Shown here piece after piece: positions 16,065-26,435 of a stretch of 64,000 bases of DNA; within the stretch, counting starts at the first letter, position 1, and each line of letters starts with the position of its first letter. Both the position numbers and the translations under genes were made by a program. The notes beneath the pieces are model-generated. The model was not told where the DNA came from. It worked only from the letters and a program-made list of their open reading frames with translations, and searched no databases. Origin of the DNA: Caproiciproducens faecalis (GTDB taxonomy: Bacteria; Bacillota; Clostridia; Oscillospirales; Acutalibacteraceae); assembly GCF_019448085.1 (NCBI RefSeq), contig NZ_JAGFNZ010000004.1, positions 186,001-250,000 of the forward strand, in the 5' to 3' direction.

Positions 16065-17534
16065 ATGCAGCAAAATACAGTAAGGACAAGGTTTGCGCCG
16101 AGCCCGACCGGCTTCATGCATGTCGGCAATCTCCGTACAGCCTTGTATGAATATTTAATTGCAAAATCGCTCGGCGGCACATTTGTACTGCGTATTGAGG
16201 ATACAGATCAGGAAAGGCTTGTAGAGGGCGCGGTAGACGTGATCTACAATACGCTGGAGAAGGTCGGCCTGAAGCATGACGAAGGACCAGATGTCGGCGG
16301 CGAATACGGCCCGTATGTGCAAAGCGAACGCAAGAATATTTATAAGCCGTATGCCGAACAGCTCGTCAGAGAAGGCAAGGCTTATTATTGCTTCTGCACC
16401 AAAGAACGGCTGGATGCACTGCATGAGAGCAAAGAGGACGGAAGCTTCTCCGGCGGATACGACCGCCATTGCCGTGATTTGCCCAAGGAGGAAATCGACC
16501 GCCTGCTTCAGGCAGGTACTTCATATGTTATCCGCCAGAGGATGCCGATTGAGGGCTCCACTACTTTTGACGATGTGGTTTACGGCTCCATTACGATTGA
16601 AAACAAGGAATTGGAGGATCAGATTTTAATCAAATCCGACGGTTATCCGACTTATAATTTTGCAAACGTGATTGACGACCATCTGATGAACATTACCCAT
16701 GTTGTCAGAGGCTGCGAATACCTGACCTCCACCCCGAAGTATAATCTGCTGTATCAGGCTTTCGGGTGGGACGTGCCCACTTATGTGCACCTTCCGCTGA
16801 TTATGGGTAAAAATGAGGACGGCAGCGTATCAAAGCTTTCCAAACGCCATGGCTCCACCGGCTTTGAGGATCTGATGAGGGAGGGTTATCTGCCGCAGAC
16901 CATTGTCAATTATATTGCTCTGCTGGGCTGGTGCCCGAAAGAAAACCGCGAGCTGTTCACGCTTCCGGAACTTGTGCAGAATTTTTCCATCGACGGCATC
17001 AGCAAATCGCCTGCCGTCTTTGATTATGATAAACTGACCTGGTTTAACGGGGAATATATCCGCTCTATGTCGGAGCAGGAGTTTATTGAAAACGCCATGC
17101 CGTATTTCAGAGAGGTTTTTGGGGATGCGCAGATCAACTGGCAGGTACTTGCTTCTATTTTGCAGCCACGCGTGACCAAGTTTACACAAATTCCTGAAAT
17201 GATCGGATTTTTGAAGGAATTGCCGGATTACCCGGCTGATTTCTTTGTGAATAAGAAGAGCAAGACCAACCTTGAAAATTCGGCCCAAATGCTGAAAGAA
17301 TCCATTGCCGAACTGCAGAAAACGGACGACTGGTCGGCAGAGGGACTTCATGATCTGCTGATTGCGCTTGCACAAAAACTGGAAGTGAAAAACGGTACCC
17401 TCCTGTGGCCGGTACGCATTGCGGCTGCGGGAATGACGGTCACGCCCGGCGGCGCTATGGAAATCCTTGCGATTTTGGGCAAGGGGGAATCCATTCGCAG
17501 GCTTCAGATCGGTCTTGAAAAATTACAGGCATAA
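16065..17534 (+). CDS. gltX: Glutamyl-tRNA synthetase
   Basis: This class I synthetase charges tRNA-Glu with glutamate. The 489 residues match bacterial GltX. The HIGH-type motif is FAPSPTGFMHVGNLRTAL near residues 10-27 and the KMSKS-type motif is SKLSKRHG near 260. A C-terminal anticodon-binding domain follows. It lies 15 bases upstream of glnS, so the two related synthetases are cotranscribed. Because a GlnRS is present, this enzyme is probably discriminating, though the cell could still use GatCAB for asparagine. Confidence 0.97.
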   Translation: MQQNTVRTRFAPSPTGFMHVGNLRTALYEYLIAKSLGGTFVLRIEDTDQERLVEGAVDVIYNTLEKVGLKHDEGPDVGGEYGPYVQSERKNIYKPYAEQLVREGKAYYCFCTKERLDALHESKEDGSFSGGYDRHCRDLPKEEIDRLLQAGTSYVIRQRMPIEGSTTFDDVVYGSITIENKELEDQILIKSDGYPTYNFANVIDDHLMNITHVVRGCEYLTSTPKYNLLYQAFGWDVPTYVHLPLIMGKNEDGSVSKLSKRHGSTGFEDLMREGYLPQTIVNYIALLGWCPKENRELFTLPELVQNFSIDGISKSPAVFDYDKLTWFNGEYIRSMSEQEFIENAMPYFREVFGDAQINWQVLASILQPRVTKFTQIPEMIGFLKELPDYPADFFVNKKSKTNLENSAQMLKESIAELQKTDDWSAEGLHDLLIALAQKLEVKNGTLLWPVRIAAAGMTVTPGGAMEILAILGKGESIRRLQIGLEKLQA

Positions 17535-17549
17535 GGAGCGGAAAAAACA

Positions 17550-19235
17550 ATGAGTGACGAAATAACCGTTGCCGGAGAAGCGGAAGCTTCCGGAAATTTT
17601 ATTCATACTTTTATCGAGGAAGACATTGCCCCGCAGGGCAGGTTTGAAGGCAAAAAGGTGCACACCCGTTTTCCGCCCGAACCGAACGGCTACCTGCACA
17701 TCGGTCACGCCAAAGCGATCTGCATCGACTTCGGTACCGCGGAAAAATTCGGCGGTATCTGCAACCTGCGCATGGACGACACCAACCCGACCAAGGAAGA
17801 CACAGAGTATGTCGACGCCATTCAGGAGGATATTCGCTGGCTGGGCTTTACCTGGGACGACCGTTTCTATTATGCCTCTGACTATTTTCCGAAGATGTAT
17901 GAGTTCGCCGTCAAACTGATCCGGGAAAATCTTGCCTATGTCTGTGAGCTGACTCCCGATCAGATGAGAGAGAACCGGGGAGACCTCACAAAACCGGCAG
18001 TCAGCCCGTACCGTGACAGACCGATGGAAGAAAGTCTCAGCCTGTTCGAACGGATGAAAAATGGGGAATTTGAAGACGGAAAAATGACGCTCCGCGCAAA
18101 AATTGATCTGGCTTCCGGAAATTTCAACATGCGCGACCCTGTAATTTACCGGATTAATCATATGAATCATCACCGTACCGGGGATACCTGGTGTATCTAT
18201 CCTATGTATGATTTCGCGCACCCCATTGAGGACGCGCTGGAAGGGATTACCCACTCGCTGTGTTCTCTGGAATTTGAGGATCACAGGCCGCTTTATGACT
18301 GGGTGATTAACCACATTGATCTTCCGGACAAGCCAAGGCAAATCGAGTTTGCCCGATTGGGAATCAACAACACGGTGATGAGCAAGCGCAAGCTTCGTCT
18401 GTTGGTGGAAAATAATTATGTCAGCGGCTGGGACGACCCGCGTATGCCTACGCTCTGCGGGCTTCGCCGCAGGGGCTATACACCGGCTTCCATTCGGAAT
18501 TTCTGTGAGCGCATCGGTGTTTCCAAAGTCAACAGTACGGTGGAGTACGGATTTTTGGAACACTGTCTGCGGGAAGATCTGAATCAGAACGCGCAGCGCA
18601 CGATGGCGGTGCTGAATCCGGTCAAGCTGATCGTGACAAATTATCCTGAGGATAAAACCGAAGAGTTTGAAGTGGAAAACAATCCGGAGCGTCCGGAGGA
18701 CGGCACAAGGACGGTTTCTTTTTCCCGTGAGCTGTGGATAGAAAAAGAAGATTTTATGGAAGAGCCGGTAAAAGGTTACTTCCGTCTTTTCCCGGGCAAT
18801 GAAGTGCGTTTGAAAACCACCTATATTGTTCGCTGCACAGGCTGCAAAAAAGATGAAAACGGGAATGTCACCGAGGTTTACGCGGAGTATGACCCGCTGA
18901 CCCGCGGCGGAAATACGCCGGACGGCAGAAAGATCAAGGGCACTATCCACTGGGTTGACGCAAAAACCGCCGCCGACGCGGAAATCCGTCTTTACGACAG
19001 CCTGTTTACCGTTCCGGACCCGGAAGCCGGGGATTTTCTTACTCAGCTGAACCCGGATTCTCTAAAAGTGCTGACCAGCTGCAAGGTGGAGCCTTCCCTT
19101 GCCCGCACGGAAGGAACCCATTCCTATCAGTTCATGCGTCAGGGCTATTTCTGTCAGGATAACCGCGACAGTACGCCGGAGCATCCGGTGTTTAACCGCT
19201 GCGTGTCTCTGAAAGACAGCTTTAAAAAGAAATAA
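17550..19235 (+). CDS. glnS: Glutaminyl-tRNA synthetase
   Basis: This enzyme charges tRNA-Gln directly with glutamine. The 561-residue protein has the HIGH-type motif [16 protein letters not shown] near residues 44-59, [10 protein letters not shown] typical of GlnRS, VMSKRKL as the KMSKS motif, and two C-terminal beta-barrel domains for anticodon recognition. Most Gram-positive bacteria lack GlnRS and make Gln-tRNA by amidation, so a GlnRS here reflects an acquired gene that is common in some Clostridia. It follows gltX by 15 bases and ends at a terminator. Confidence 0.96.
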   Translation: MSDEITVAGEAEASGNFIHTFIEEDIAPQGRFEGKKVHTRFPPEPNGYLHIGHAKAICIDFGTAEKFGGICNLRMDDTNPTKEDTEYVDAIQEDIRWLGFTWDDRFYYASDYFPKMYEFAVKLIRENLAYVCELTPDQMRENRGDLTKPAVSPYRDRPMEESLSLFERMKNGEFEDGKMTLRAKIDLASGNFNMRDPVIYRINHMNHHRTGDTWCIYPMYDFAHPIEDALEGITHSLCSLEFEDHRPLYDWVINHIDLPDKPRQIEFARLGINNTVMSKRKLRLLVENNYVSGWDDPRMPTLCGLRRRGYTPASIRNFCERIGVSKVNSTVEYGFLEHCLREDLNQNAQRTMAVLNPVKLIVTNYPEDKTEEFEVENNPERPEDGTRTVSFSRELWIEKEDFMEEPVKGYFRLFPGNEVRLKTTYIVRCTGCKKDENGNVTEVYAEYDPLTRGGNTPDGRKIKGTIHWVDAKTAADAEIRLYDSLFTVPDPEAGDFLTQLNPDSLKVLTSCKVEPSLARTEGTHSYQFMRQGYFCQDNRDSTPEHPVFNRCVSLKDSFKKK

Positions 19236-19243
19236 GAAAAGGA

Positions 19244-19276
19244 AAAGCCCGCTGCTATTAAAGCAGCGAGCTTTTT
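19244..19276 (+). terminator. Terminator after glnS
   Basis: A stem formed by AGC..GCTGCT and AGCAGC..GCT, with an ATTA-type loop, runs into TTTTT. It overlaps the stop region of the convergent birA gene. Confidence 0.75.
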
Positions 19277-20255
19277 ATGTCTGTCCGTAGATTCCCTGCA
19301 CGGTGACCTCTCCGGAGTTAATGGAAATCAGGCTTCCGTTCCCGCACCGGACAACCAGTTCTCCGGCTGGGGAGATATCCACCGCCGTCGCGGTGAGGGG
19401 CTCCTTATTTCGGACAAATCCGACAGTTCGGTTCAGGGAAACACAGAGCGTTTTGTATTCCGCAAAAATTGCTTCCGGACGATCTGTGTAGTCACTCAGA
19501 ATCCTTTCAAATTCACTTAGAATTTCCTGCAGCAATTCTACTCGGGCAACCGGTTTGCCGCATTCCACACGCAAGGAAGTTGCCTTTACAGACAACTCTT
19601 CCGGGAAATTTTCTGTGTTCACATTAATACCAATGCCAACGACGACATATTCAATCCGGTCAATTTCCGCAGCCATTTCCGTCAGAATGCCGCAGACCTT
19701 TTTACCGCCGATCACAATGTCGTTCGGCCATTTAATCATGGCCGGGGCTTTTGTCAGTTTCCGGATTGACAGGCAGACGGCAAGTCCGGCCAAAAGTGTA
19801 ATGTTCGTTACCTGTACAGGCAGACTGTCCGGACGCAACAGCACCGAAAACCAAAGCCCTGTGCCCGAGGGGGAAGCCCAGACGCGCCCAAGACGGCCCT
19901 TGCCGCCGGTCTGCTGCTCCGCTATAAACAGACTTCCGTTCGAGGCACCCGCAAGTGCCTGACGCTTTGCCTGTGCGTTGGTAGAATCAATACTGTCAAA
20001 GCAAAAAACATTTTTCCCCATAGCTTTTGTTTTTAAACCGGAAAGAATGATTTCCGGCGAAATGGTATTAGGAGAGAAAACCAGCCGGTAACCGCGGTTT
20101 GTGACGGATTCAATTTCGTAGCCGCTGCTGCGCAGGGTATTGATATTTTTCCAGATTGCGGTGCGGGAGACCAGCAGCTGTTCACTGAGCTCTTCACCGG
20201 AAACATATTGCTGATGGTTCTGCAGGTATTTTAATACTTCGTCCTTCGTAGACAT
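19275..20255 (-). CDS. birA: Biotin-protein ligase / biotin operon repressor
   Basis: BirA activates biotin as biotinyl-AMP and attaches it to biotin carboxyl carrier proteins; forms with an N-terminal winged helix also repress biotin genes. The 326-residue protein has such a domain at residues 1-60 (SGEELSEQLLVSRTAIWKNI), a catalytic core with GGKGRLGRVWASPSGTG, WPNDIVIGGKKVCGIL and GIGINVN, and a C-terminal SH3-like domain. The ATG at 20255 has a weak AAAGG site; an in-frame ATG at 20282 would add nine residues. No biotin synthesis genes lie in the window, so its operator targets are elsewhere. Confidence 0.93.
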   Translation of the reverse strand: MSTKDEVLKYLQNHQQYVSGEELSEQLLVSRTAIWKNINTLRSSGYEIESVTNRGYRLVFSPNTISPEIILSGLKTKAMGKNVFCFDSIDSTNAQAKRQALAGASNGSLFIAEQQTGGKGRLGRVWASPSGTGLWFSVLLRPDSLPVQVTNITLLAGLAVCLSIRKLTKAPAMIKWPNDIVIGGKKVCGILTEMAAEIDRIEYVVVGIGINVNTENFPEELSVKATSLRVECGKPVARVELLQEILSEFERILSDYTDRPEAIFAEYKTLCVSLNRTVGFVRNKEPLTATAVDISPAGELVVRCGNGSLISINSGEVTVQGIYGQT

Positions 20256-20416
20256 GCAATCACGGCCTTTATCTTTAGTCATAAGCAAATTATAACCTTT
20301 TTTAAAGTGTGCAGGCAAGCAAATATGAAAAATATATTGTAGCTTGGGCGGCATAAGTGATATACTATATCATATATGTTCAAAAGAAAGTATAAGCGGA
20401 AAGCGGGGTGCTTAAC

Positions 20417-20614
20417 ATGGATGTCAGACCGGGTGATGTTTTGCAGATGAAAAAAGCACATCCATGCGGAAGTAAAACCTTTCTTGTCCTTCGTTCCGGC
20501 ATGGATTTTAAAATTCGCTGCACCTCCTGCGGGCATGAGATCATGGTTCCAAGATTAAAGTGCGAAAAAAACATTAAAAAGATCATCAGGGAAGAACCGC
20601 AGCACGAATTGTAG
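20417..20614 (+). CDS. DUF951 small protein
   Basis: This 65-residue protein matches DUF951: MDVRPGDVLQMKKAHPCGSK, then RCTSCGHEIMVPRLKCEK. The CxxC, with further Cys before and after it, suggests a small zinc-ribbon or nucleic-acid-binding fold, but no function is established. The ATG at 20417 follows a GGGGTG site by seven bases. It is divergent from birA and lies 43 bases upstream of prfA. Confidence 0.85.
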   Translation: MDVRPGDVLQMKKAHPCGSKTFLVLRSGMDFKIRCTSCGHEIMVPRLKCEKNIKKIIREEPQHEL

Positions 20615-20657
20615 CTCCTTTATTTCTGTTTTAAATAATGAATAAAGGAGAATTACG

Positions 20658-21752
20658 ATGTTTGATAATTTGGAAGTTTTTGAAAGACGGTATGAGGAAC
20701 TGAACCAGAAACTGTATGATCCGTCTGTTTTATCCAATCAGATCCTGTATACCGAATTGATGAAAGAGCATAAAAATATTACCCCCATCGTAGAAAAGTA
20801 CAGGGAATACCAAAATGCCGTCCGCTCTATGGCGGAGGCACGGGAACTGTTAGAGGACGGCAGCCTTGACAGGGATTTGAAAGAAATGGCCGACGAGGAG
20901 TTCCAGATCGCGAAAGCGAATATTGAGCGTTTTTCGGAAGAGCTGAAAATCCTGCTTTTGCCGCGTGACCCCAATGACGACCGAAATGTTATCGTTGAAA
21001 TTCGCGGCGGTGCCGGCGGTGATGAGGCGGCCTTGTTTTCAGCGGTCCTTTACCGGATGTACAGCATGTATGCCGTGACAAGGGGATGGCGTACGGAAAT
21101 ACTGAACGCCAATGAAACGGAACTCGGCGGCTTTAAGGAAATCAGCTTTATGATTACCGGCGACGGGGCGTATTCCCGCCTGAAATATGAAAGCGGCGTA
21201 CACCGCGTCCAGCGTGTGCCGGAAACGGAGACGCAGGGCAGGGTACACACTTCCACCGCCACGGTTGCCGTTTTGCCGGAAGCCGACGAAGTGGAAATTG
21301 AAATCAATCCTAAGGACTTGCAGATAGACACCTTCCGTTCCAGCGGAGCGGGCGGTCAGCATATCAACAAGACCTCCTCCGCCATCCGCATTACCCACCT
21401 GCCGTCCGGCATGGTGGTAGAGTGCCAGGATGAGAGAAGCCAGTATAAAAACAAGGACAAGGCAATGAAAGTTTTGCGGTCCAGACTGTATGAGCAAAAG
21501 CTGGAAGAGCATGACGCAAAGATTGCGTCCGAGCGCCGTTCACAGGTGGGTACCGGCGACCGCTCCGAGCGCATACGCACCTATAACTATCCGCAGGGCC
21601 GTATGACCGATCATCGGATCGGCCTGACGATTTACCGTCTGGACGATATATTAAATGGAAGTCTCGATGAAATTATAGACGCTTTGATTACGGCGGACAG
21701 AGCCGCGAAGCTTCAAAACACCATAGACAACCAATCGGAAGAGAGAGAATAA
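20658..21752 (+). CDS. prfA: Peptide chain release factor 1
   Basis: RF1 ends translation at UAA and UAG. The 364-residue protein has the catalytic GGQ at residues 232-234 ([18 protein letters not shown]) and a stop-codon recognition loop reading [10 protein letters not shown]. That gives PET at the PxT tripeptide, usually PAT; the middle position varies. Absence of the RF2-type SPF motif fixes it as RF1. It begins a compact run with tsaC (three bases apart), coaE and the transglycosylase gene. The methylase gene prmC, often next to prfA, is not here. Confidence 0.96.
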   Translation: MFDNLEVFERRYEELNQKLYDPSVLSNQILYTELMKEHKNITPIVEKYREYQNAVRSMAEARELLEDGSLDRDLKEMADEEFQIAKANIERFSEELKILLLPRDPNDDRNVIVEIRGGAGGDEAALFSAVLYRMYSMYAVTRGWRTEILNANETELGGFKEISFMITGDGAYSRLKYESGVHRVQRVPETETQGRVHTSTATVAVLPEADEVEIEINPKDLQIDTFRSSGAGGQHINKTSSAIRITHLPSGMVVECQDERSQYKNKDKAMKVLRSRLYEQKLEEHDAKIASERRSQVGTGDRSERIRTYNYPQGRMTDHRIGLTIYRLDDILNGSLDEIIDALITADRAAKLQNTIDNQSEERE

Positions 21753-21755
21753 GCA

Positions 21756-22778
21756 ATGCAGACCCTTAGGCTTAATGCAAGTAATCAGGAAGATATCCGT
21801 ACCGCTGCCCAAATTCTCAGGGACGGCGGTCTTGTTGGCATCCCCACGGAAACGGTGTACGGCCTTGCCGCCAACGCGCTGGACGGAAAAGCGGTCGCCG
21901 CCATTTTCGCCGCGAAGGGCAGACCGATGGACAACCCCTTGATTGTACATATTTCTGATTTTGACCAGATTTATCAGTTGGTTCGCGAAGTAACGCCCGA
22001 AGCTAAGAAACTGGCACAGGCGTACTGGCCCGGCCCGATGACCATGATTCTGCCAAAGTCGGACATCATTCCAAACGAAGTAAGCGCCGGGCTCGACACG
22101 GTTGCCATCCGCTTTCCGTCCCATCTGGCTGCAAAGGCACTGATCGACGCCGCCGGAATACCGCTTGCCGCGCCTTCCGCCAATCTTTCCGGACACCCCA
22201 GCCCCACGACCGCCGGACATGTCCTGAACGATCTGGACGGAAAAATTGAAGCGGTGGTAGACGGCGGGCCCTGTGGGGTCGGTTTGGAATCGACGGTCGT
22301 TACATTAGCAAGTGATCCTCCGCGTCTGTTAAGGCCGGGCGGCATTACCCTGGAGCAGCTTCGCAGTGTTCTTGGAACGGTGGAAATGGACAGCGCGGTG
22401 CTGAATCCGCTAAAAGAAGGCGCGCGTGTTTCTTCTCCGGGTATGAAGTATAAGCATTATTCACCGAAAGCGAACGTAATTATCATTGACGGCAGTTTTG
22501 ACGCATATAAAAATTATGTAAATAGCCACGGCGGCGACCATACCGCTGCCCTGTGTTACAGCGGGGAAGCGGCGGAGCTGGCGGTACCGACCGTCTGCTA
22601 CGGCGGGGAGGACGATTACGGCGAGCAGGCACGCGAACTTTTCGACGCATTGCGGAGGCTGGACGAAATTCATGCAAAAACCGTTTATGCACGCTGCCCG
22701 GAACCGAAAGGCGTAGGTCTTGCCGTTTATAACCGCTTGATCCGTGCGGCTGGATTTGAGGTGCTTCATCTTGACTGA
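21756..22778 (+). CDS. tsaC: L-threonylcarbamoyladenylate synthase
   Basis: This enzyme makes threonylcarbamoyl-AMP from threonine, bicarbonate and ATP, the first step of the t6A modification of ANN-decoding tRNAs. The 340-residue length shows the long Sua5/YwlC form: an N-terminal YrdC domain (GIPTETVYGLAANAL, KGRPMDNPLIVH, APSANLSG) and a C-terminal Sua5 domain. The protein lies three bases after prfA and its stop overlaps the start of coaE. Such placing beside prfA is common in Gram-positive bacteria. Confidence 0.94.
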   Translation: MQTLRLNASNQEDIRTAAQILRDGGLVGIPTETVYGLAANALDGKAVAAIFAAKGRPMDNPLIVHISDFDQIYQLVREVTPEAKKLAQAYWPGPMTMILPKSDIIPNEVSAGLDTVAIRFPSHLAAKALIDAAGIPLAAPSANLSGHPSPTTAGHVLNDLDGKIEAVVDGGPCGVGLESTVVTLASDPPRLLRPGGITLEQLRSVLGTVEMDSAVLNPLKEGARVSSPGMKYKHYSPKANVIIIDGSFDAYKNYVNSHGGDHTAALCYSGEAAELAVPTVCYGGEDDYGEQARELFDALRRLDEIHAKTVYARCPEPKGVGLAVYNRLIRAAGFEVLHLD

Positions 22779-23376
22779 TCTGGTAATCGGACTGACCGGC
22801 CCGACCGGCGCAGGAAAATCCACCGTGGCCGCCGCTTTTCAAAAAGCGGGCTGTCTGGTTGTTGACGCGGATCGGATTGCCCGCCTGACAATCTCGGACG
22901 AAAAATGTCTTTCGGCATTAAGAGCCGAATTTGGGAATGATATTGTCGGGGAAGACAACCGGCTCAATCGTACTCTGTTGGCTCAGCGCGCTTTTTCCGA
23001 TAAAAAAAGCACACAGCGGCTGAACGCGATTACCCATCCGCTGATTAAAGAAGAAATTGTACGCCAAATTAATGAATGTCGTAAAAAAGACGCAAGAGCG
23101 GTCATTCTGGATGCTCCCCTTCTGTTTGAAAGCGGGGCGGACTCGCTTTGCACGGTTTCCGTTGCCGTGACCGCGCCGGCTGAAGTCCGGCTTTACCGGA
23201 TTGTAAACCGCGATTCCATTACCCCCGAACTTGCCAAAGCAAGAATGAGCACTCAGCAGGACGATGCGTATTACCATTCCCGCGCACAATATCTGATTGA
23301 TGGCACTTTAAGCATCAGCGACACCCAAATAAGAGTGAATCAGCTTTTAGAGCAGATTATCGGAGATTATGAATGA
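22771..23376 (+). CDS. coaE: Dephospho-CoA kinase
   Basis: CoaE phosphorylates dephospho-CoA to coenzyme A, the last step of CoA synthesis. The 201-residue protein has the P-loop GLTGPTGAGKST near its start, VDADRIAR, LDAPLLFESG and a lid with the usual arginines. I chose TTG 22771 because GAGGTG lies seven bases upstream; earlier in-frame GTG codons would add unlikely residues. The start lies inside the end of tsaC (eight-base overlap with the stop), so translation is coupled. Confidence 0.93.
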   Translation: MTDLVIGLTGPTGAGKSTVAAAFQKAGCLVVDADRIARLTISDEKCLSALRAEFGNDIVGEDNRLNRTLLAQRAFSDKKSTQRLNAITHPLIKEEIVRQINECRKKDARAVILDAPLLFESGADSLCTVSVAVTAPAEVRLYRIVNRDSITPELAKARMSTQQDDAYYHSRAQYLIDGTLSISDTQIRVNQLLEQIIGDYE

Positions 23377-23969
23377 AACTATTTAAGAAAATCCTTCTGG
23401 TCGCCGCGGCGGCAATCATTTTGCTGCTGGGTTATTTTGTGTTAAAACGTGGGTATACTTTTTTCATGAAAAGGGCGTATCCTCTTCACTATACACAGAT
23501 CGTTGCAAAAGAGGCTGCGGCTAATCAGCTGGACCCCGCCTTGGTTTATTCCGTCATGAAAGCGGAAAGCAACTTTGACCCGAACGCTCAGTCACATGCC
23601 GGAGCCATTGGACTGATGCAGATGACACCGGATACCTTTGAGTGGGTGCAGACTAAGCTGAAAAGCGATACGAAATATTCGAATATCGACCTTTATACGC
23701 CGGAAGTCAATATCCGTTATGGCTGTAAGCTTTTATCCCTTTTATTTGAGCGGTACAGCGAAAAGGCTACCGCCCTGAGCGCGTACAACGCCGGAATCGG
23801 TACGGTAAACAATTGGCTGAAAAATCCGGACATCTCCAAGGACGGCGCAGTTCTGGAGTATATTCCCTATGAGGAAACGCGCAATTACGTAGATGCCGTT
23901 TTAAAAAACTATGTTAATTATAGGAAACTATATCAATTTAACAACAAGGGAGAAATGATTGATGACTAA
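23373..23969 (+). CDS. Soluble lytic transglycosylase-like protein (SLT domain)
   Basis: This 198-residue protein has an N-terminal membrane anchor (about residues 7-25) and an SLT domain that cleaves peptidoglycan between MurNAc and GlcNAc, leaving anhydro ends. The catalytic Glu lies in MKAESNFDPNAQS, followed by GAIGLMQMTPDTF and LSAYNAGIGTV, all typical. It overlaps coaE by four bases (ATGA). It is small compared with Slt70 and resembles the short Gram-positive SLT proteins that act outside the membrane in wall turnover or sporulation. Confidence 0.9.
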   Translation: MKLFKKILLVAAAAIILLLGYFVLKRGYTFFMKRAYPLHYTQIVAKEAAANQLDPALVYSVMKAESNFDPNAQSHAGAIGLMQMTPDTFEWVQTKLKSDTKYSNIDLYTPEVNIRYGCKLLSLLFERYSEKATALSAYNAGIGTVNNWLKNPDISKDGAVLEYIPYEETRNYVDAVLKNYVNYRKLYQFNNKGEMIDD

Positions 23970-25374
23970 AAAATATGAAAAGGACGAATTGAAAAAGCTG
24001 GCAGAGGAGCTTCTGCTCAATCGCAGAAACGGCTTTTTTCAGATGGATGATGAAACGTTAAAAATGGCCGATGATTTTTGTGAGGATTACAAAGCGTTTC
24101 TGGACGCTTCCAAAACAGAACGTGAAGTGGCTGTTTTTGCATTGCGGGCAGCTGAAAAAGCCGGATTCGTACCCTTTGATCCCGACAAAAAATATCAGCC
24201 CGGCGACAAGGTTTATTATAACAACCGCGGGAAGGCTGTCATTCTTGCAGTAATCGGCAAAAACGGCTGCAAAAACGGTGTGCGCATCGCGGCCGCCCAT
24301 ATTGATTCGCCAAGGCTCGATCTGAAGCCCCATCCGCTTTATGAGAAAGACGATATCGCCTTCTTAAAATCCCATTACTACGGTGGAATTAAAAAATATC
24401 AGTGGACCGCCATCCCGCTTGCCATGCATGGGCTTGTCGTGCGTAAGGACGGCGTATCCGTGGAAATCCGTATCGGCGAAGAGCCGGGTGAACCGCAGTT
24501 CTGTGTGACCGATCTTCTGCCGCACCTCAGCTCCGAACAGATGGAAAAGAAGCTTTCCAAAGCGATTGAGGGCGAAAATCTGAATATTGTATCCGGCAGC
24601 CGCCCTGTCAGAGCCGACGAGGGCGAAAATTTGGTGAAACTGAATATTATGAAGCTCATTCATGAAAAATACGGAATGACGGAAGAGGATTTTGTTTCCG
24701 CGGATATTGAGTTTGTTCCGGCATTCAAGGCTTCCGATATCGGCTTTGACCGCAGCTTGATCGGCGCTTACGGCCACGACGATAGAGTTTGCGCTTACCC
24801 TGCGCTGATGGCTGCACTGCACGCTGATACGCCGGAAAGCACCATCCTTACGGTTCTGGCCGACAAGGAAGAAATCGGCAGCGACGGAAATACCGGCCTG
24901 AATTCCCAGTTTATGCATTATTTTATCTCCGATATGGCACAGGCCGAGGGCCTTGAACCAAGACATGTTTTAAGCATGTCCAAGTGCCTTTCCACCGATG
25001 TAACGGCCGCCTATGACCCGAATTACGCCAGTGCGTACGAACCGACCAATTCCTGTTATATCAATGACGGTATCGGCATGTCCAAGTACACCGGTTCCAG
25101 AGGAAAGAGCGGTTCCAGTGAGGCGACAGCGGAATTCGTTGCGGAAATCAGAAATGTTTTTGAGCAGAACGGCGTACTCTGGCAGATCGGTGAGCTGGGC
25201 AAGGTTGACGCCGGCGGCGGCGGCACCGTTGCGTTATATATTGCCAATCTGAATGTGGATGTTCTGGATGTCGGTGTCCCCGTACTGTCCATGCATTCTC
25301 CGTTTGAAGTTGTATCAAAATTGGATGTTTATATGACCTACAAGGGAATAAAAGCATTTTATGAGGCAAACTAA
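23962..25374 (+). CDS. apeA: M18 family aminopeptidase
   Basis: This cytoplasmic dizinc aminopeptidase removes N-terminal residues from peptides. The 470-residue protein has AAHIDSPRLDLKP (zinc His), YGHDDRV (bridging Asp), DKEEIGSDG (catalytic and zinc Glu) and a late SMHSPFE (zinc His), so the site is complete. The start ATG at 23962 follows AAGGGAG and overlaps the end of the transglycosylase gene by eight bases. The length is that of the ApeA-type clostridial enzymes. The exact substrate is unknown. Confidence 0.92.
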   Translation: MTKKYEKDELKKLAEELLLNRRNGFFQMDDETLKMADDFCEDYKAFLDASKTEREVAVFALRAAEKAGFVPFDPDKKYQPGDKVYYNNRGKAVILAVIGKNGCKNGVRIAAAHIDSPRLDLKPHPLYEKDDIAFLKSHYYGGIKKYQWTAIPLAMHGLVVRKDGVSVEIRIGEEPGEPQFCVTDLLPHLSSEQMEKKLSKAIEGENLNIVSGSRPVRADEGENLVKLNIMKLIHEKYGMTEEDFVSADIEFVPAFKASDIGFDRSLIGAYGHDDRVCAYPALMAALHADTPESTILTVLADKEEIGSDGNTGLNSQFMHYFISDMAQAEGLEPRHVLSMSKCLSTDVTAAYDPNYASAYEPTNSCYINDGIGMSKYTGSRGKSGSSEATAEFVAEIRNVFEQNGVLWQIGELGKVDAGGGGTVALYIANLNVDVLDVGVPVLSMHSPFEVVSKLDVYMTYKGIKAFYEAN

Positions 25375-25416
25375 AAAAAGAAGACTGTCTGACTTCTGAA
25401 TATAGGAGGGACTGAT

Positions 25417-26427
25417 ATGAACCCGTTCGTATTATTGCTCAGGAAACGGCTGGCCGTTTTTTGCGCCTTACTGGTACTGACGGCCGGAATGGGCCTGCTT
25501 ACGGCCTGCCGATCAGGCCCTCCAAAAGACGAAAGTTCCGCGGCGGACAGCCGGGCGGCTCTGTCGGACAGCGAGACTGTGCAGCAGAAATCTCTTTCAT
25601 CATTGTCGGCTGAACAGGGCAGGATCGAATCTGATCTTCAAACGATCCTGTCTTCTCCTTTGCACAGTTCCAATCCGAACGATTATATCATTGCCCATCA
25701 GCAGGAGTATGAGCGGATTGTTAAGCAGGGTGAAACAGCTCTCAATTACCTGCTCGGTGAATTCAAAGACGGCAGGTCGGAAGGTCTTCGCGGTGAAGTG
25801 ATGAAGGCAATCTGCATGGAACTGCTGGGCGACAAAAACAACGTGCCGGAGGGCAGCTATGAAACGGCTCAGGAGTGGTACGAAAAATTTGTTCCCTTGG
25901 AACCCCGTTCACTGCCTAAAACAGACTGTTGGGAAAAAACACAGGACGAAGTACTGAATTTTGTTTACACCGCAGCCTTGAATAAATATGACCCTCAAAA
26001 AGAGGATACCGTTACAATCGCTGCTCCAGTTCTTTATGGAAGCGAGACACAGGGCACAGCGGTTCGGGCTTTTGCCACGGTCTATGTTCAGGATTTTCAG
26101 GTCATCGGCAATACGGTCTGTGAACGGTCGGGGGCGGTGATCCCCGCGGCGATCTCAGGAACTCTGAGCACTGACGGTCGGACAGTATCGTGTACCGGTT
26201 ATACCCAAGCGAAAGATGGCAGTGACTGGGCGCCTTCCATCCGCGAATTCTGCGGAGCACACAAGGACATAGCGGAAAAAATGATTGCCGGTTATTCTGA
26301 AGATGATTTTCAAACGCTAATGAAAAAGAACCTGCAGTACTATCTGCAGTCGGCCGGAATCACTCCGGCATATTACAGCGACTCCATTGAAAAGGTTAGT
26401 TTTTCGGATTACCTTTCTGAACGTTAG
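25417..26427 (+). CDS. Putative lipoprotein, unknown function
   Basis: This 336-residue protein starts with a basic N-terminus, a hydrophobic signal and a lipobox LLTAC, so Cys31 is the likely lipidated residue. A Ser/Ala-rich linker follows, then a mixed globular domain with no motif I recognise. Its middle includes a pattern like surface proteins that respond to folding or stress, but that is not enough to name it. It has GGAGGG before the ATG, sits 42 bases after apeA and ends at a strong hairpin shared with pyk. Confidence 0.7.
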   Translation: MNPFVLLLRKRLAVFCALLVLTAGMGLLTACRSGPPKDESSAADSRAALSDSETVQQKSLSSLSAEQGRIESDLQTILSSPLHSSNPNDYIIAHQQEYERIVKQGETALNYLLGEFKDGRSEGLRGEVMKAICMELLGDKNNVPEGSYETAQEWYEKFVPLEPRSLPKTDCWEKTQDEVLNFVYTAALNKYDPQKEDTVTIAAPVLYGSETQGTAVRAFATVYVQDFQVIGNTVCERSGAVIPAAISGTLSTDGRTVSCTGYTQAKDGSDWAPSIREFCGAHKDIAEKMIAGYSEDDFQTLMKKNLQYYLQSAGITPAYYSDSIEKVSFSDYLSER

Positions 26428-26435
26428 ACACAATA

